Below, in pieces: positions 40,985 to 51,255 of a stretch of DNA of 64,000 bases. The translations under genes were made by a program, and so were the position numbers. The stretch spans positions 607,638,209 through 607,702,208 of the forward strand of contig NC_081413.1 in NCBI RefSeq assembly GCF_030272615.1, given 5' to 3'. Positions within the stretch are counted from its first letter, which is position 1, and each line of letters begins with the position of its first letter. Source of the DNA: Cryptomeria japonica. Lineage: Eukaryota > Streptophyta > Pinopsida > Cupressales > Cupressaceae. Under the pieces are notes generated by a model. That model had not been told where the DNA came from, ran no database searches, and was given only the letters and a program-made list of their open reading frames with translations.

Positions 40985-42184
40985 AGTTAGATTTGAGGCA
41001 CTAAATGCACCTAAAAATGGCAGGAATTGGCAGAGAGAATTTATCGGCATATTCTTCACTCTGAGAGATTTTCAACGGTTCAAATGATGGGTCAATCCGA
41101 CCACCAGATCAAAAGTTATGGCTACCAGAAGTTGGACAACTTTTCATAAAGTTTATAGTTTTCGAATTTGGCTCAAATTCAAAATAGCCAATTTCAAGTT
41201 TTGGCACCAGACCGCCACATTTTAAATTTCAAATTTTAATTTTGGCGCCAAATCATAAGGAGGCCATTTAGGACCCATTTGAGGAAACTTGTGATAGTTT
41301 TTGGGTTGGAAAAGTTGGATGGCTGGCTGTTTGTTTGTGATAAAGAGGCGAAATGTTATATGAATCATAACAACACCCAGTGAGCAGAACAAAAAGAATG
41401 ACATGAAGACATACCAGAAGGCAAGATGAATTGATAACAGACTGATGCGGCTCGAGGAAGAATGGACGATAGAGAATGATCAGATAGTTGAGGGATTGTG
41501 ATCGAAGCATGAAATACGATTGCAAATTGACCTTGAGAAAGAAACAGTTGGATCATAAATGTGTCGATAGATTTCAAGGCTGAAAAATAGGGTTAGGTTT
41601 GCTATTTTTGGCAAACATGCTTTGGACAGATGAAAAATGTGTGATGATTTGTCCCTTCAAAGCAGGTGAGCGATCCAAGGCAAATCAAATCATATTGGAT
41701 ACAAATTTGGTCAGAGGAGGGAAACCCTAACTGTCCTAAGTTTGAATTAGTTTTTCGTGGGAAGCCTCAAGTTTAAAGATGCCAACTTGAGACTGATATG
41801 TGATAATGCCGGAGAATGAAAGTGTGTGGGCAAAGTCTGTTTGAGTGAAAAATAAGAAATATCTGAAGTGTTTGTGTATTGGTGAGAAGGAACAAGAAAA
41901 ACAATGTAAAGGACAAATTGACAGAGTTAGTGAAGAACACAAAGGTGTCAAAACCGACAGAGGCAGAACCTGGCAAAGTGTGGTCAAGTGTGAATTGAAT
42001 CCAACAGTCAGAGAGAGAGAAGTTTTAGAAGAGTAAGAATCTACAGAAAGGCATTGTTGCAAGGTGTGTGGAGTTTTCACAGACCAGTAAGATTGAAATC
42101 GGTAGTGCAAAGTATTGAAGGGTTGCAAAACTTCATTTGCAACAGGGAATCTATTTGTGTATTTGAATCTTCACATTGTCTTCA

Positions 42185-42315
42185 CTAAGTAGGTTCTTAG
42201 TGCAGGGGTTGTAGCTCCTTTAGGTTGTAGCCTATAATTTGATCAGGGGTTGGTGCTCCTTTGAGTCAGTGCTCATAAATCAGGATTTGGTGCTCCTTGG
42301 GTTGGTGCCCTAAAA
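42185..42315. repeat. Imperfect short tandem repeat in the LTR
   Basis: About three diverged units of GGGGTTGTAGCTCCTTTAGG / GGGTTGGTGCTCCTTTGAG / GATTTGGTGCTCCTTGGG type, roughly 45 bp each, in the transcribed end of the LTR. Confidence 0.7.
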
Positions 42316-42614
42316 TTGTAATCAGATCATTTTCATTGTGAGGCTGGATTGGAGCAGAAAATCTCCAGTAGCTATTCTCACCGAGGTTTTTCCCACATTG
42401 GGTTTTCCTTGTATATATGGTGTTATGTGATGCATTCTTGTGTATGTGTTATATTGATTTTATAACAAATCCTTTCACACACTTAGTTTGCATTGTTTGG
42501 TTTACCGGTCAGCACTTTGTTTGTTTTATATTATACTGATATATCCCTGATTAGGAAATAAGTGTTTAAATCACTGATTCACCCCCCTCTCAGTGATCCA
42601 TTATGTCCAACAAT

Positions 42615-42627
42615 TGGTATCAGAGCC
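42615..42627 (+). promoter_or_regulatory. Primer-binding site (tRNA-iMet)
   Basis: TGGTATCAGAGCC lies two bases after the LTR end. It is complementary to the 3' end of initiator methionine tRNA, the usual primer of plant Copia elements. Confidence 0.9.
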
Positions 42628-42687
42628 TAGGTGCCCTATTTTGTCAAAGCGTTCTCTAGCTTGGGTAGATCCTCTCAAGTGTGCACA

Positions 42688-44360
42688 ATGGCAAGAAATG
42701 AATCTGCCTCCTCAAAAGCTCCTATGTTTGATGGTGTCAACTATGCCTTTTGGAGTAGAAGAATGGAAACCTATTTATCCTCTCTAGGTTTTGATATGTG
42801 GATGTCAGTTAAGAATGGGTATACAGTCCCAAATGTTTCCCCTACTGATCCCGATGCTAAGAAAGAATATGAGAACAATGCTAAAGCTAAAAATGTCATT
42901 CTTACTGGGTTATTCGATAATGAGTTCATTAAGGTTATGCACTGCTCATCTGCCAAAGAAACTAGGGATAAGTTGCAGAAAATATTTGAAGGTGATGCTA
43001 AAGTCAAGGAAGCCAAGTTACAGACATTGAGAGCACAACTTGAGGGTTTGAAGATGAGAGATGAAGAGAAAATTGCTAACTATCTCCAAAGGATTGATGA
43101 AACAACAAACACCATTAGAGGGCTTGGAGAAGAAATAAAAGATGAGGTGGTAGTGAAGAAAGTACTTAGATCTCTCACATATAAGTATGATACAAGGTTT
43201 TAGCAATATAAGAAGCAAAAGATCTGAAAACCTCTACAGTGGATGAGCTATATGGTTCCCTAACTGCTTATAAGATGAGGATTGCCTGTACTGAGGCTGT
43301 GAAGAAAGAAGCTGCATTCAAAACATTAAGGAAAGGAAAAGAAGATTCTGCTCAAGATGGAACCGGTGAAGATTCTGATGATATCATGGCAAACTTTGTC
43401 AGAAGACTCAAGAGGGGTTCCAACAAATACAAAGGCAAACTTCCCTTGTAATATTTTAATTGTGGAAAGATTGAACATTTTGCTACCAAATGTCCCTATG
43501 GTGATAAGGATGAAGATGATCAATCAAGTGGTAGCAGATCAATCGGTAAAGACAAGAAGAAGAATGTCTACCGACATGGTAGAAGAGGCAACCAGAAGCA
43601 GAGAAAATTTTTACACACATGAAAATGATACCACAGATGAGGAGAGTGCCTCAGATGACTGTTGCAATGAAGATGAAGTCAAAGAAAACCTTTTTATGGC
43701 CTAAGAGGTCCCAGTACTAGAAGAAGGAGAAGTAGATCTTGAAGCAGAGCTCATCAGTGCCTTGGAAGAGCTAAAGAAAACAAGAAGAGATCTAAAGAAG
43801 GTGAAAAAGGCTGCAGCTGAAGAACAAGAGATGTTGGAGCAATCTCTTGAAGAATCCAAGAAAACAATTGTAGATCTAAAACTTCAATTGGAAGAGGCCA
43901 AGAGGATATGAATCTACTATTACCAGCTTGAGTGAAAAGGAGAAGGAGCATCAGAACCTAGAAGAAGAAATTGTTAAGCTCTGGAAGGAATTAGAGAAGA
44001 GCAAGAATGAACTGATGATGAGAAGCAAGTATGAAAGCAACACATAGGCCCTAGATAAAATGTTGAGAAAACCAAAGTCTTCAAAGGATGCTGGTGGACT
44101 TGGATCTAAAAAGGGGCAGAGTTTCGGAAGAAAGGACTCAACCAAAAAGGAGATATAGTTCATGACATCCAGTGAGAGTAAGGTCAAGCATGTATTCACT
44201 ATTGGTAAATCTAAGAAAAATAAGTCATATGCTGCTGCTACAAGGGATCAACCAGTAAGATAGAAAGATGTCGCAGTTCAACATACAAACCGGTATGCTA
44301 GAAAAAAAGGAATGAGGAAGGTTGATGACCAAGGTTTCACTAGAGTTCATCAAGTGAGGA
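42688..44360 (+). pseudogene. Copia gag polyprotein relic (UBN2-type, zinc knuckle, coiled coil)
   Basis: From the ATG at 42688 the frame reads MARNESASSKAPMFDGVNYA and FWSRRMETYL, the DUF4219/UBN2 start of Copia Gag. The capsid-like part runs to a TAG at 43201, then a frame change continues to the nucleocapsid region. The zinc knuckle near 43452-43493 reads FNCGKIEHFATKC with the first Cys replaced by Tyr, just after a TAA. A Glu/Lys-rich coiled coil follows (about 43720-43910), then a decayed tail to the 44362 junction. Gag forms the virus-like particle; this copy is broken in at least three places. Confidence 0.85.
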
Positions 44361-44361
44361 G

Positions 44362-45409
44362 TGTTAGGTTCCAGAGGAAACTGAGAGGGGGAGGGGGTGA
44401 ATCAGTTGTCTATTAATTTTAACCCAAATGTAACTTAACCAAACTTAGTGCATAATACCGTTAAACCAAAATTTAACGTCGATAGACAATTTAACAGTTA
44501 ATTGCAATACCGGTAAAGTTTAATGCATGAAACAGAAAGACAAATAACATACATAACATATAACATAGTTATTTATATGTGGAAAACCTGTAAGGGGAAA
44601 AACCACGATGGGAAACCTTACCCACAATCAGATGATACTATTGCAGATAATATGTGTGTACAATATGGGGTCTGCATATGCAAAAAGGCCAACTGCCTAG
44701 AGCTCACTGCTCAATCACAAAATGAGAGTCACACTGACTACAATTGGATGGTTAAATCCAATGATAATGTACTGCTCAAAATAGCATCTTCATATGCTAG
44801 ATTCAGTACCGATTAAGCTCTCATTTGCCTTCTTCAAACCTTCATTCAATCTTGAATGATGTCTGCGTGTATAGCTCTTCTTATATTTACATATACCTTA
44901 TTATATTCCTCTTCCACTATCCTTATTACAATCTCACAAATGAGATCTTACATTTATACCAAAACCTAAGACCAAATGAGTAGGTCAACTCACTAAAAGA
45001 TATTACAATAAAATCAATTACAAATGAATCAATATGTGATGCATCATGTTGGCTCAATGCATTTACAATATTAATAAATCATCTTCATGATGTGCCGTGC
45101 TAATCTGGAATAGATATGCTTGCCGGTGCATATCCTGGACCTATTTGTCGGTAACAACAAATATGCAAACCCAATTAGACCAATGAACAAATCACCAAAA
45201 CCAAGTGTCCAAACAATATCTTAGACATAACCAAGTAATCTCCAAGTCATTCCAAGTGCCGGTGAACAATATAACCTACTGGTGAACCAGATATCGGTGA
45301 TTGTGCATAAGTCATTGAACATGCCGGTGAACATAACCAAAGATCTCCAAGTGCTGCTAAGTGTTGACATCAATGACAAAACCATATCAACATAATAAAA
45401 ATACCAACA
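44362..45409 (-). repeat. 3' LTR of the minus-strand Copia element
   Basis: On the minus strand it runs from TGTTGGTATTTTT (45409) to CCTAACA (44362), 1048 bp, with TG...CA ends. It has an early TTGTCATTGATG and, near 44580-44625, the complement of the GGTTTTT-CCC block common to the LTRs here. The G-run at 44386-44399 is the C-run near the LTR 3' end. Confidence 0.85.
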
Positions 45410-45421
45410 ATCTCCCCCTTT
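45410..45421 (-). promoter_or_regulatory. Polypurine tract next to the 3' LTR
   Basis: On the minus strand AAAGGGGGAGAT touches the LTR start, the position where plus-strand DNA synthesis is primed. Further GGGGGAG tracts lie at about 45598-45609 and 45688-45699. Confidence 0.85.
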
Positions 45422-45807
45422 GGCATTGATGGCAACACAAGCTGGAAAAACCATCAAAGTGCCAAAAACCAAAAACCAACAATCTCCAAATGAGATCATT
45501 AACCAAAAATCAAAATACAGATAGAGAGAGTAATAATCTCTCCAACAATTTCTCCAACAATCTCTCCCAAAAGATAATGTGTTTTTCCATAGATATCTCT
45601 CCCCCTTTGACATCAAATGCCAAAGCAATACAAAAACCAGATTCAAAGAACTTATCACAAAATACCAACTTATCAATTTATCCAACTACTCCCCCTGAGA
45701 AGTAGCTCTCCTCATCAAAGTCAGAAAAACATTTCTCTGTTAATTTTATCGGTTTGATGGCAAGCATCAACTATCTAAGTTTCTACTGGTGAGGGTATAA
45801 CCCCAAG

Positions 45808-46597
45808 CTACTCTATGAGATACTCAAAACATTCTTTAGGCAAAGGCTTAGTGAAAATATCTGCAATCTGCTCTTTAGTATTCACATAAACCAATTTCAC
45901 TTCTTTTTCTTCAACGTTCTCTTTTAGAAAATTGAATTTGATAGAAACATGTTTAGTTTTTGAGTGAAATACTAGATTTTTTGATATATCAATTGCTGCC
46001 ATATTATCATAGTAAATTGTTATAGGTTCCTTGCATTTTACCTTTATGTCCTTCAACATTTGCTTGATCCATAATACCTGTGTACACTTAGTTGCTGCTG
46101 CAACATATTCTGATTCTGCTGTTGATAAAGATGTGCAACTTTGTTTCTTGCTCAACCAAGAGATTAATCTGCTACCAAGAAAGAATGTTCCATCGCTGGT
46201 ACTTTTTCTGTCATCTACATCTCCTACCCAATTTGCATTTGTGTATGCACATAAATCAAAGTTTTCATCTCTAAGATACCATAAACCAAGATTTGTAGTT
46301 CCTTGTAGATACTGGAAGATCCTTTTCACTGCTGATTCATGATTTTCTTTAGGATTACTCTAAAATCTTGAAACAATACATATTGCATTCATAATATCAG
46401 GTTTGGTTTGTGTCAAATATAGTAAACCTCCTATCATAGACTTGTACCTAGCCGGATTAACAGGTGCTGATTCATCCTTCAGTGATAGTTTATCAGATGT
46501 AGTCATAGGTGTGCTTACTGGTTTAGAGTTTTCCATGCCAAATTTATTTAGTAATTCCTTCAAGTACTTTAATTGATTTATGAATATACCTTTATCA
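45808..46597 (-). pseudogene. Copia pol C-terminal part: RT connection and RNase H
   Basis: The frame holds the post-RT segment (NSKPVSTPM, PARYKSMIGGLLYLTQTKPD) and RNase H of Copia pol: NANWVGDVDDRKSTSDG, SWLSKKQSCTSLSTAESEY, IYYDNMAAI and a TKEQIADIFTKPLP end. The first catalytic Asp of the usual DANWAGD box is Asn. Stops at about 46360 (after VSRF) and about 46597 lie where Copia proteins normally have Gln. RNase H removes the RNA template during cDNA synthesis. Confidence 0.9.
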
Positions 46598-46599
46598 GT

Positions 46600-47423
46600 C
46601 TATGAAATCTGCAATCCTAAAAAGAATTTTATCTCTCCAATCACAGACATTTCAAATTCTTCCCGCATCTTATTAGAAAAGTCTTTACACAATCCATCTT
46701 CTCCTCCAAAAATGATATCATCAACAAAAAATTCAATAAACAAGATGTCATCATTAGTCACTTTGTAATATAAGTTGCTGTTAGCATTACCTTTAGTGTA
46801 ACCAAGTTTCAAAAGATATTTGTCCAATCTAGTATACCAAGCTCTAGGAGCTTGCTTCAATCCATATAAAGCTTTGCTTAACCTGAAAACCATATATTTG
46901 TCATCTGTCAAAGAAAATCCATCAGGTTGTTTAATGTAAACTTCCTCTTCAAGATCACCATTCAGAAATGCACATTTAACATCCATTTGATATACTTTAT
47001 AGTTCTTGTGTGTTGCAAAAGCTAAGAATAATCTGACTGCCTCAATTCTAGCTATCGGTACAAAGGTTTCATTATAATCAATTCCTTCTTTCTGTGATAT
47101 CCCTTACACACTAATCTTGCTTTGTTTCTGATTACCTTACCATCTTCATTGAGTTTATTTCTGAATACCCATTTAGTTCCAATTACATTTTTGTCTTTAG
47201 GCCGGGGAACTAATGTCCATGTGTTATTCTTTTCAATTTGTTCCAATTCTTTACATGCCTCATTAATAGTTGCTAGTTCCAATTGATAAATTAGACATAC
47301 CTCTTCATTTGCCAGTCTTCCTCTAGTTATAACACCTTGATACTCGTTCCCAATTATTTGATTTTCAGAGTGATTCAATCTTACATACCAGGGTGTTTTT
47401 ACTTGTTGCTGTTCCTTTGTCAC
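46600..47423 (-). pseudogene. Copia reverse transcriptase (RVT_2)
   Basis: Two frames with a shift between them near 47100. The first carries TWTLVPRPKDKNVIGTKWVF and NKARLVCKGY; the second has the catalytic QMDVKCAFLNGDLEEEVYI box, YGLKQAPRAWY and FVDDIIFGG. Both catalytic Asp clusters are present, so this domain is damaged by a frameshift rather than in its active site. A second shift near 47420 separates it from the integrase frame. Confidence 0.9.
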
Positions 47424-47424
47424 T

Positions 47425-48860
47425 GTGGAGTTTTAGATGGTGCCGGTGTGACTGGATCAACATTTTGTACCGTGTACTCATTGTAGGTTCATTTGATATT
47501 ATCTCTATTGCCGGTTCAGAGTCCATGTACCTTAAATTATCTCTAAATTGTTCATCAATCTTCACATTTGCACTCTCAACAATTTTTTGCAATCTCTTAT
47601 TAAAACATCTATATGCCTTTCTCTTAGATGAATAATGAAGAAATATTCCTTCATCACTTCTAGGATCAAATTTGCCAATATACTCATCTCTCCTAATATA
47701 GCATTTACTTCCAAATATTCTGAAATATTTAAGAGTAGGAGTATTACCAAACCATAATTCATGAGGGGTCTTACCGGTTTCACCTTTGATGTGAACTCTG
47801 TTGAATGTATAAACAACTGTATTGACTGCTTCTCTCCAATACACATGAGGTATATTTGCTTCAGATAACATACTTCTAGCTGCATCCAAAATAGTTATGT
47901 TCTTTCTTTCCACAACTCCATTCTGCTGGGGTGGCCGAGGTGCTGATAACTATCTTTTAATTCCATTCAGTTCACAGAATGTATTAAATTCCTTAGATCT
48001 GAATTCACCTCCTTGATCTGATCTCAAGCATTTGATTTTCTTACTGGTTTGATTCTCTACCATTACCTTGAATAGTTTGAATTTCCCAAAAGCTTCTGAT
48101 TTTTCCCTGAGAAAAGTAACCCAACACATTCTAGAATAATCATCAATGATTAGCATAAAATATCTATCTCCTTGTAAACTTTTAGTTCTTGCTGGACCAC
48201 ATAAATCAGTATGAATTAAGTCAAGAATATTATTGTATTTTTCTGGTACACACTTAAAAGATGCTCTAACTTGCTTTTCAAATTGACATTCCTTACATAT
48301 CGGATTGTGAGGCTTAACAATCTTACGTAAATCTCTTATTGCCTTAGTTGTACTGATTTTCACAATGCAATCAAAATTTACATGACACAGTCTCTTATGC
48401 CATAGCCAACTTTCATCAATATGTGCAATCAAGCATGCCTTCTTATTTTTATTCAAATGAAAGATATTACCTCTAGTCTGATTACCGGTTGTAACTTCCA
48501 AACCTGTTCTATTCATGACTTTGCATTTACCATTATTGAATTGTAATTGAAATCCTTTTTCAACTAATTGACCAACACTCAAAAGATTATGCTTCAAACC
48601 TTCAACATAGTAAACATTATCAGTATTGTGCTTACCATCAAAAGATATAGTGCCTTTTCCTCTGATCACTTTATCATCTCCAAATCTTTCTAGACCTCCA
48701 TTGTATTCCTGAAAGGTTAAGAATTTACTTTTATCACCTATCATATGATGCGAACATCTAGAATCAATGATCCATTCATCCTTATCTTCAATTTTAGTTG
48801 TCAGGGCCTGCTCTACCAGTTGAACAGTAGGTGTCAGTTGATCTTTTGTTATAGCAACAA
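47425..48860 (-). pseudogene. Copia protease and integrase
   Basis: The protease box near 48750 reads IIDSRCSHHM, where the family has DSG; Gly to Arg is a single G-to-A change. The GAG-pre-integrase zinc region (WLWHKRLCHVNFD, CKECQFEK) lies near 48270-48420. The integrase core has HTDLCGP, IIDDYSR, SDQGGEF and then VERKN. A TAG at 47950-47952 stands between the second catalytic Asp and the Glu of the D,D-35-E triad. The integrase C-terminal part (KTPHELWFG, FRIFGSKCYI) continues to about 47500. Integrase would insert the cDNA; this copy cannot. Confidence 0.9.
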
Positions 48861-48869
48861 AAGCCCATC

Positions 48870-49755
48870 CATTGTCTGTCGGTTCCTCATCAGAATCATC
48901 AGTTACTCCTTCATTAGCATAGTAGCATGATTTGTCTCTATTCTTCTTAAATCTGTACCTCTGATATTCAGGGTTAGGCTTATATGTCCTTTTAGCTTCT
49001 TCTTTCAATCTTGCATGTTTATTAGGACATCTAGATGCCATATGACCAATTTTATTGCAGTTAAAACATTTAAATGGTGCTTTACCTTCATACTTACTTC
49101 CAACTGGACCTTTAGGCATTTTTCTTGCAAATAGTGCTTCAAGCTCTTCAAGTTCTTCATTCTCTCTTCTGATTTCTTCAAGTTCTCTAGCATAGAGTGC
49201 TTTCCAATCATATTTCTCAGATGATGATGATGATGCTGCAGATGATGAAGATGCCTTGAAAGCCAAATCTGTCTTAATTGTAGCAATAGGACCAAATTCC
49301 TCAAGTTCAAAAGCTGAAAGTTTTCCAATCAAAGTATCTCTAGATACTGATGTATTAGGCATTGTTCTCAATTCATTAATAGTAGTTACTTTCATTACAT
49401 ATGTCAATGGAAATGCTCTTAAAACTTTAGAAACAATTTCATCTTCACTTAAGGATCCTCCACAACATTGTATACCCAAAACAATTTCATTACCTCTTTC
49501 CATAAAAGAAGAAATCCTTTCATCTCCTTCCATTTTCAGATTTTCATACCTGACCCGGAATCATTCCAGTTTTGCAATTTTGATAGTGGTATCACCTTCA
49601 TTCAATGACTCCAATTTATCCCAAATAGCTTTAGCAGTAGATCTATTTGGTAATCCCATGGTTTGCTGATCTGACAATGCGCTCAAAAGTGCTTCTCTTG
49701 CTTTGCAATCATTTTCCTCATCTTTAGCCAAGGTTGGTGGATTAGGTTGACCTTG
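48870..49755 (-). pseudogene. Copia gag, N-terminally truncated
   Basis: The frame covers the UBN2-type capsid region (LPNRSTAKAIWDKLESLNEG, FMERGNEIVLGIQ), a TGA at 49561-49563, a Ser-rich hinge and an intact zinc knuckle CFNCNKIGHMASRC (about 49029-49070). The downstream linker reads YKPNPEYQRYRF. Similarity to Gag ends at about 49755, so the first part of the capsid domain is missing. Confidence 0.85.
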
Positions 49756-49930
49756 AGTATGTTGTCCTCAATTTCAATGTGGCCAAAATCATGAGGCAAC
49801 CCTACGAAACTGATCCGTTTCGTACCTTACGGTCTCCAGGAGAGCTTAATCGACTTCTTCGATTAGTTCGTTTAGCTTCTTGCTTTTCGTTATTAGTGTT
49901 TTCTTAGTTTTTCTAAGTTTGCAGTTTTAC

Positions 49931-50226
49931 CTGCAGTTCGGACTTTAAAGTCTGAACTATAGGGTCTTTCTTTGCTTTATGCACATCGGACTTTAAAGTC
50001 CGATGTGCATTTGCTAGGTTTTCTAGCCTGCAAGTCAGACTTTAAAGTCTGACCTACAGGTGGTCTAAGCCTGCAATTCAGACTTTAAAGTCCGACCTGT
50101 ATGTAATCTTCCTTTGCAGTTCGGACTTTAAAGTTTGACCTGCAAGGCTGTTTGGCTGGAGAATGCATGTCGGATTTTAAAGTCTGACTTGCAAGGATTT
50201 CTAGCTTGCAAGTCCGACATGCACTG
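49931..50226. repeat. Palindrome array, cluster 1 (about 6.5 units)
   Basis: Six near-complete palindromes centred on ACTTTAAAGT or ATTTTAAAGT start near 49931, 49981, 50027, 50070, 50115 and 50163, with a half unit near 50203. Spacing is 42-50 bp. The unit at 49981-50008 is a perfect 28-bp palindrome with core GGACTTTAAAGTCC and arms GCACATC / GATGTGC. The other units vary in the arms. Confidence 0.95.
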
Positions 50227-50520
50227 CGAGTTGTCATTAACACTACATTAATTATTAATTTAAAGGTTTATTTAGTTAATTTTTGCATGTCTTTTCTTCA
50301 TTGTTGCTTGTGTTTTCTTTTTCTCCATGTGCCCTCCTTCGTTTTTGCTTGTCTCACCTCAGATTTGATCGCGCCATCGTCAGATCTTTCAAAATCACTT
50401 GTTGCAAAGAAGGTAGGGTTTTATCTCTTCTTTTCGGGTTTTTCTTTCTTGTTTGCATTTTTATTTTTCCGCTTGTTTTGTTTTGTTTCCTCCATTTTTG
50501 CTTGGTGTGTTAGTATGGTT

Positions 50521-51120
50521 AATCCAATTTTAAAATCCGATTGCCCCCCCTTATTCCTCATTTTCCTAAAGCTGCATAACGGGTTTTAAAATCTGCATAT
50601 GCAGCTGGATGGAGGAATCTCTGAATATCAGATTTTAAAGTCCGATATGTGGGATCATAACCTTTGCATATCGGATTTTAAAGTCCGATATGTGGAGATG
50701 TGAAGGTTCAGTTGACATATCCAATTTTAAAACCCGACATGTCAACCGATTGTTTTTCCCTTTGTGAGCACATCGAACTTTAAAGTTCGATGTGCTGGTT
50801 TTGCCTAAGATTTTACCCTTGCACATCGGACTTTAAAGTCCGATGTGCTATTGATCTACCCTGAATCAACACATCGGATTTTAAAGTCCGATGTGTTGAT
50901 AACTCTTCCCCGGATTGCACATCGAACTTTAAAGTTCGATGTGCTGTTAACTTACCCCGAGTTTGCACATCGGACTTTAAAGTCCGATGTGTTAATCAAC
51001 TTTATTTACCCTCACACATCGGACTTTAAAGTTCGATGTGCTGATCAAGGTGTTTATCCTTGCACACCGGAATTTAAAGTCCGATGTGCAATTTTTGTTT
51101 TCAAAAGAGCATGCCGGACT
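50521..51120. repeat. Palindrome array, cluster 2 (about 12.5 units)
   Basis: Units start near 50521, 50575, 50622, 50665, 50714, 50767, 50821, 50868, 50917, 50964, 51013 and 51061, with a half unit at 51109. The last seven starts are 47-54 bp apart. Several units carry matching changes in both arms: GAACTTTAAAGTTC at 50767 and 50917, ATATCGG...CCGATAT at 50665, and an ACACATC/GATGTGT arm pair at 50868. Spacers between the palindromes differ freely. Confidence 0.95.
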
Positions 51121-51255
51121 TTTTTCCCCAACTTGCTGTTTTTGGTAGTTTTACTCCCAAGCCTGTTTTGAGTCCCGTTTTTCGATCCGTTTGAGAAAAA
51201 ATGATTTTGATAATAATGAAGAGCTAATCCTTAGTGTCGAATGTAGTCATCACAA

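Larger units (their letters stand above)
40985..44361 (+). mobile_element. Plus-strand Copia-type element, 5' part (LTR, PBS, gag), cut by another element
   Basis: An LTR 3' end (TCCAACA, 42612) is followed directly by a tRNA-iMet primer-binding site and a gag frame. The LTR shares CTCACCGAGGTTTTTCCC (about 42379) and a C-run near its end with the other LTRs here. The LTR's 5' end was not found, so the left boundary is only where base composition changes. The right side stops at 44362, where the minus-strand Copia element begins; the remainder of this element is not seen in the window. Confidence 0.7.
44362..49759 (-). mobile_element. Minus-strand Copia retrotransposon (Sirevirus-like), lacking its 5' LTR
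   Basis: Reading right to left: truncated gag, protease, integrase, reverse transcriptase, RNase H, several polypurine tracts and a 3' LTR. The order integrase before RT defines Copia. Three GGGGGAG tracts before the LTR fit the multiplied polypurine tracts known from Sireviruses. The 5' LTR, primer-binding site and first part of gag are missing: coding similarity stops near 49755, where unrelated DNA with the palindrome array begins. It interrupts the plus-strand Copia gag at 44362. Confidence 0.85.
49760..51255 (+). other. Leader region with palindrome array, origin unknown
   Basis: This segment begins where the minus-strand gag is cut off and ends at the ATG of the unrecognised frame at 51256. 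It holds two clusters of palindromes separated by about 300 bp of T-rich DNA (50227-50520). That spacer has a GCAAAGAAG|GTAGGGTTTT sequence (about 50404-50421) that looks like a plant 5'-UTR intron donor. I found no primer-binding site or matching LTR. It may be the 5' leader of the element that carries the 51256 frame. Confidence 0.4.

Noticed and set aside
41222-42128. Several minus-strand frames of 60-130 codons
   Set aside because: They lie in the LTR or flank of the plus-strand Copia element, overlap each other in different frames and show no domain.
49931-51120. CRISPR-like array: about 28-bp repeats with about 20-bp spacers
   Set aside because: The DNA is clearly plant nuclear (spliced WRKY gene, Copia and LINE elements), the repeats diverge from unit to unit, spacing varies, and there is no cas-like gene.
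50845-51171. Plus-strand frame of 108 codons with repeated H-R-T-L-K-S-D-V-L peptide
   Set aside because: The peptide repeat is only the translation of the palindromes; a similar repeat appears on the opposite strand (50635-50826), as palindromic DNA must give.
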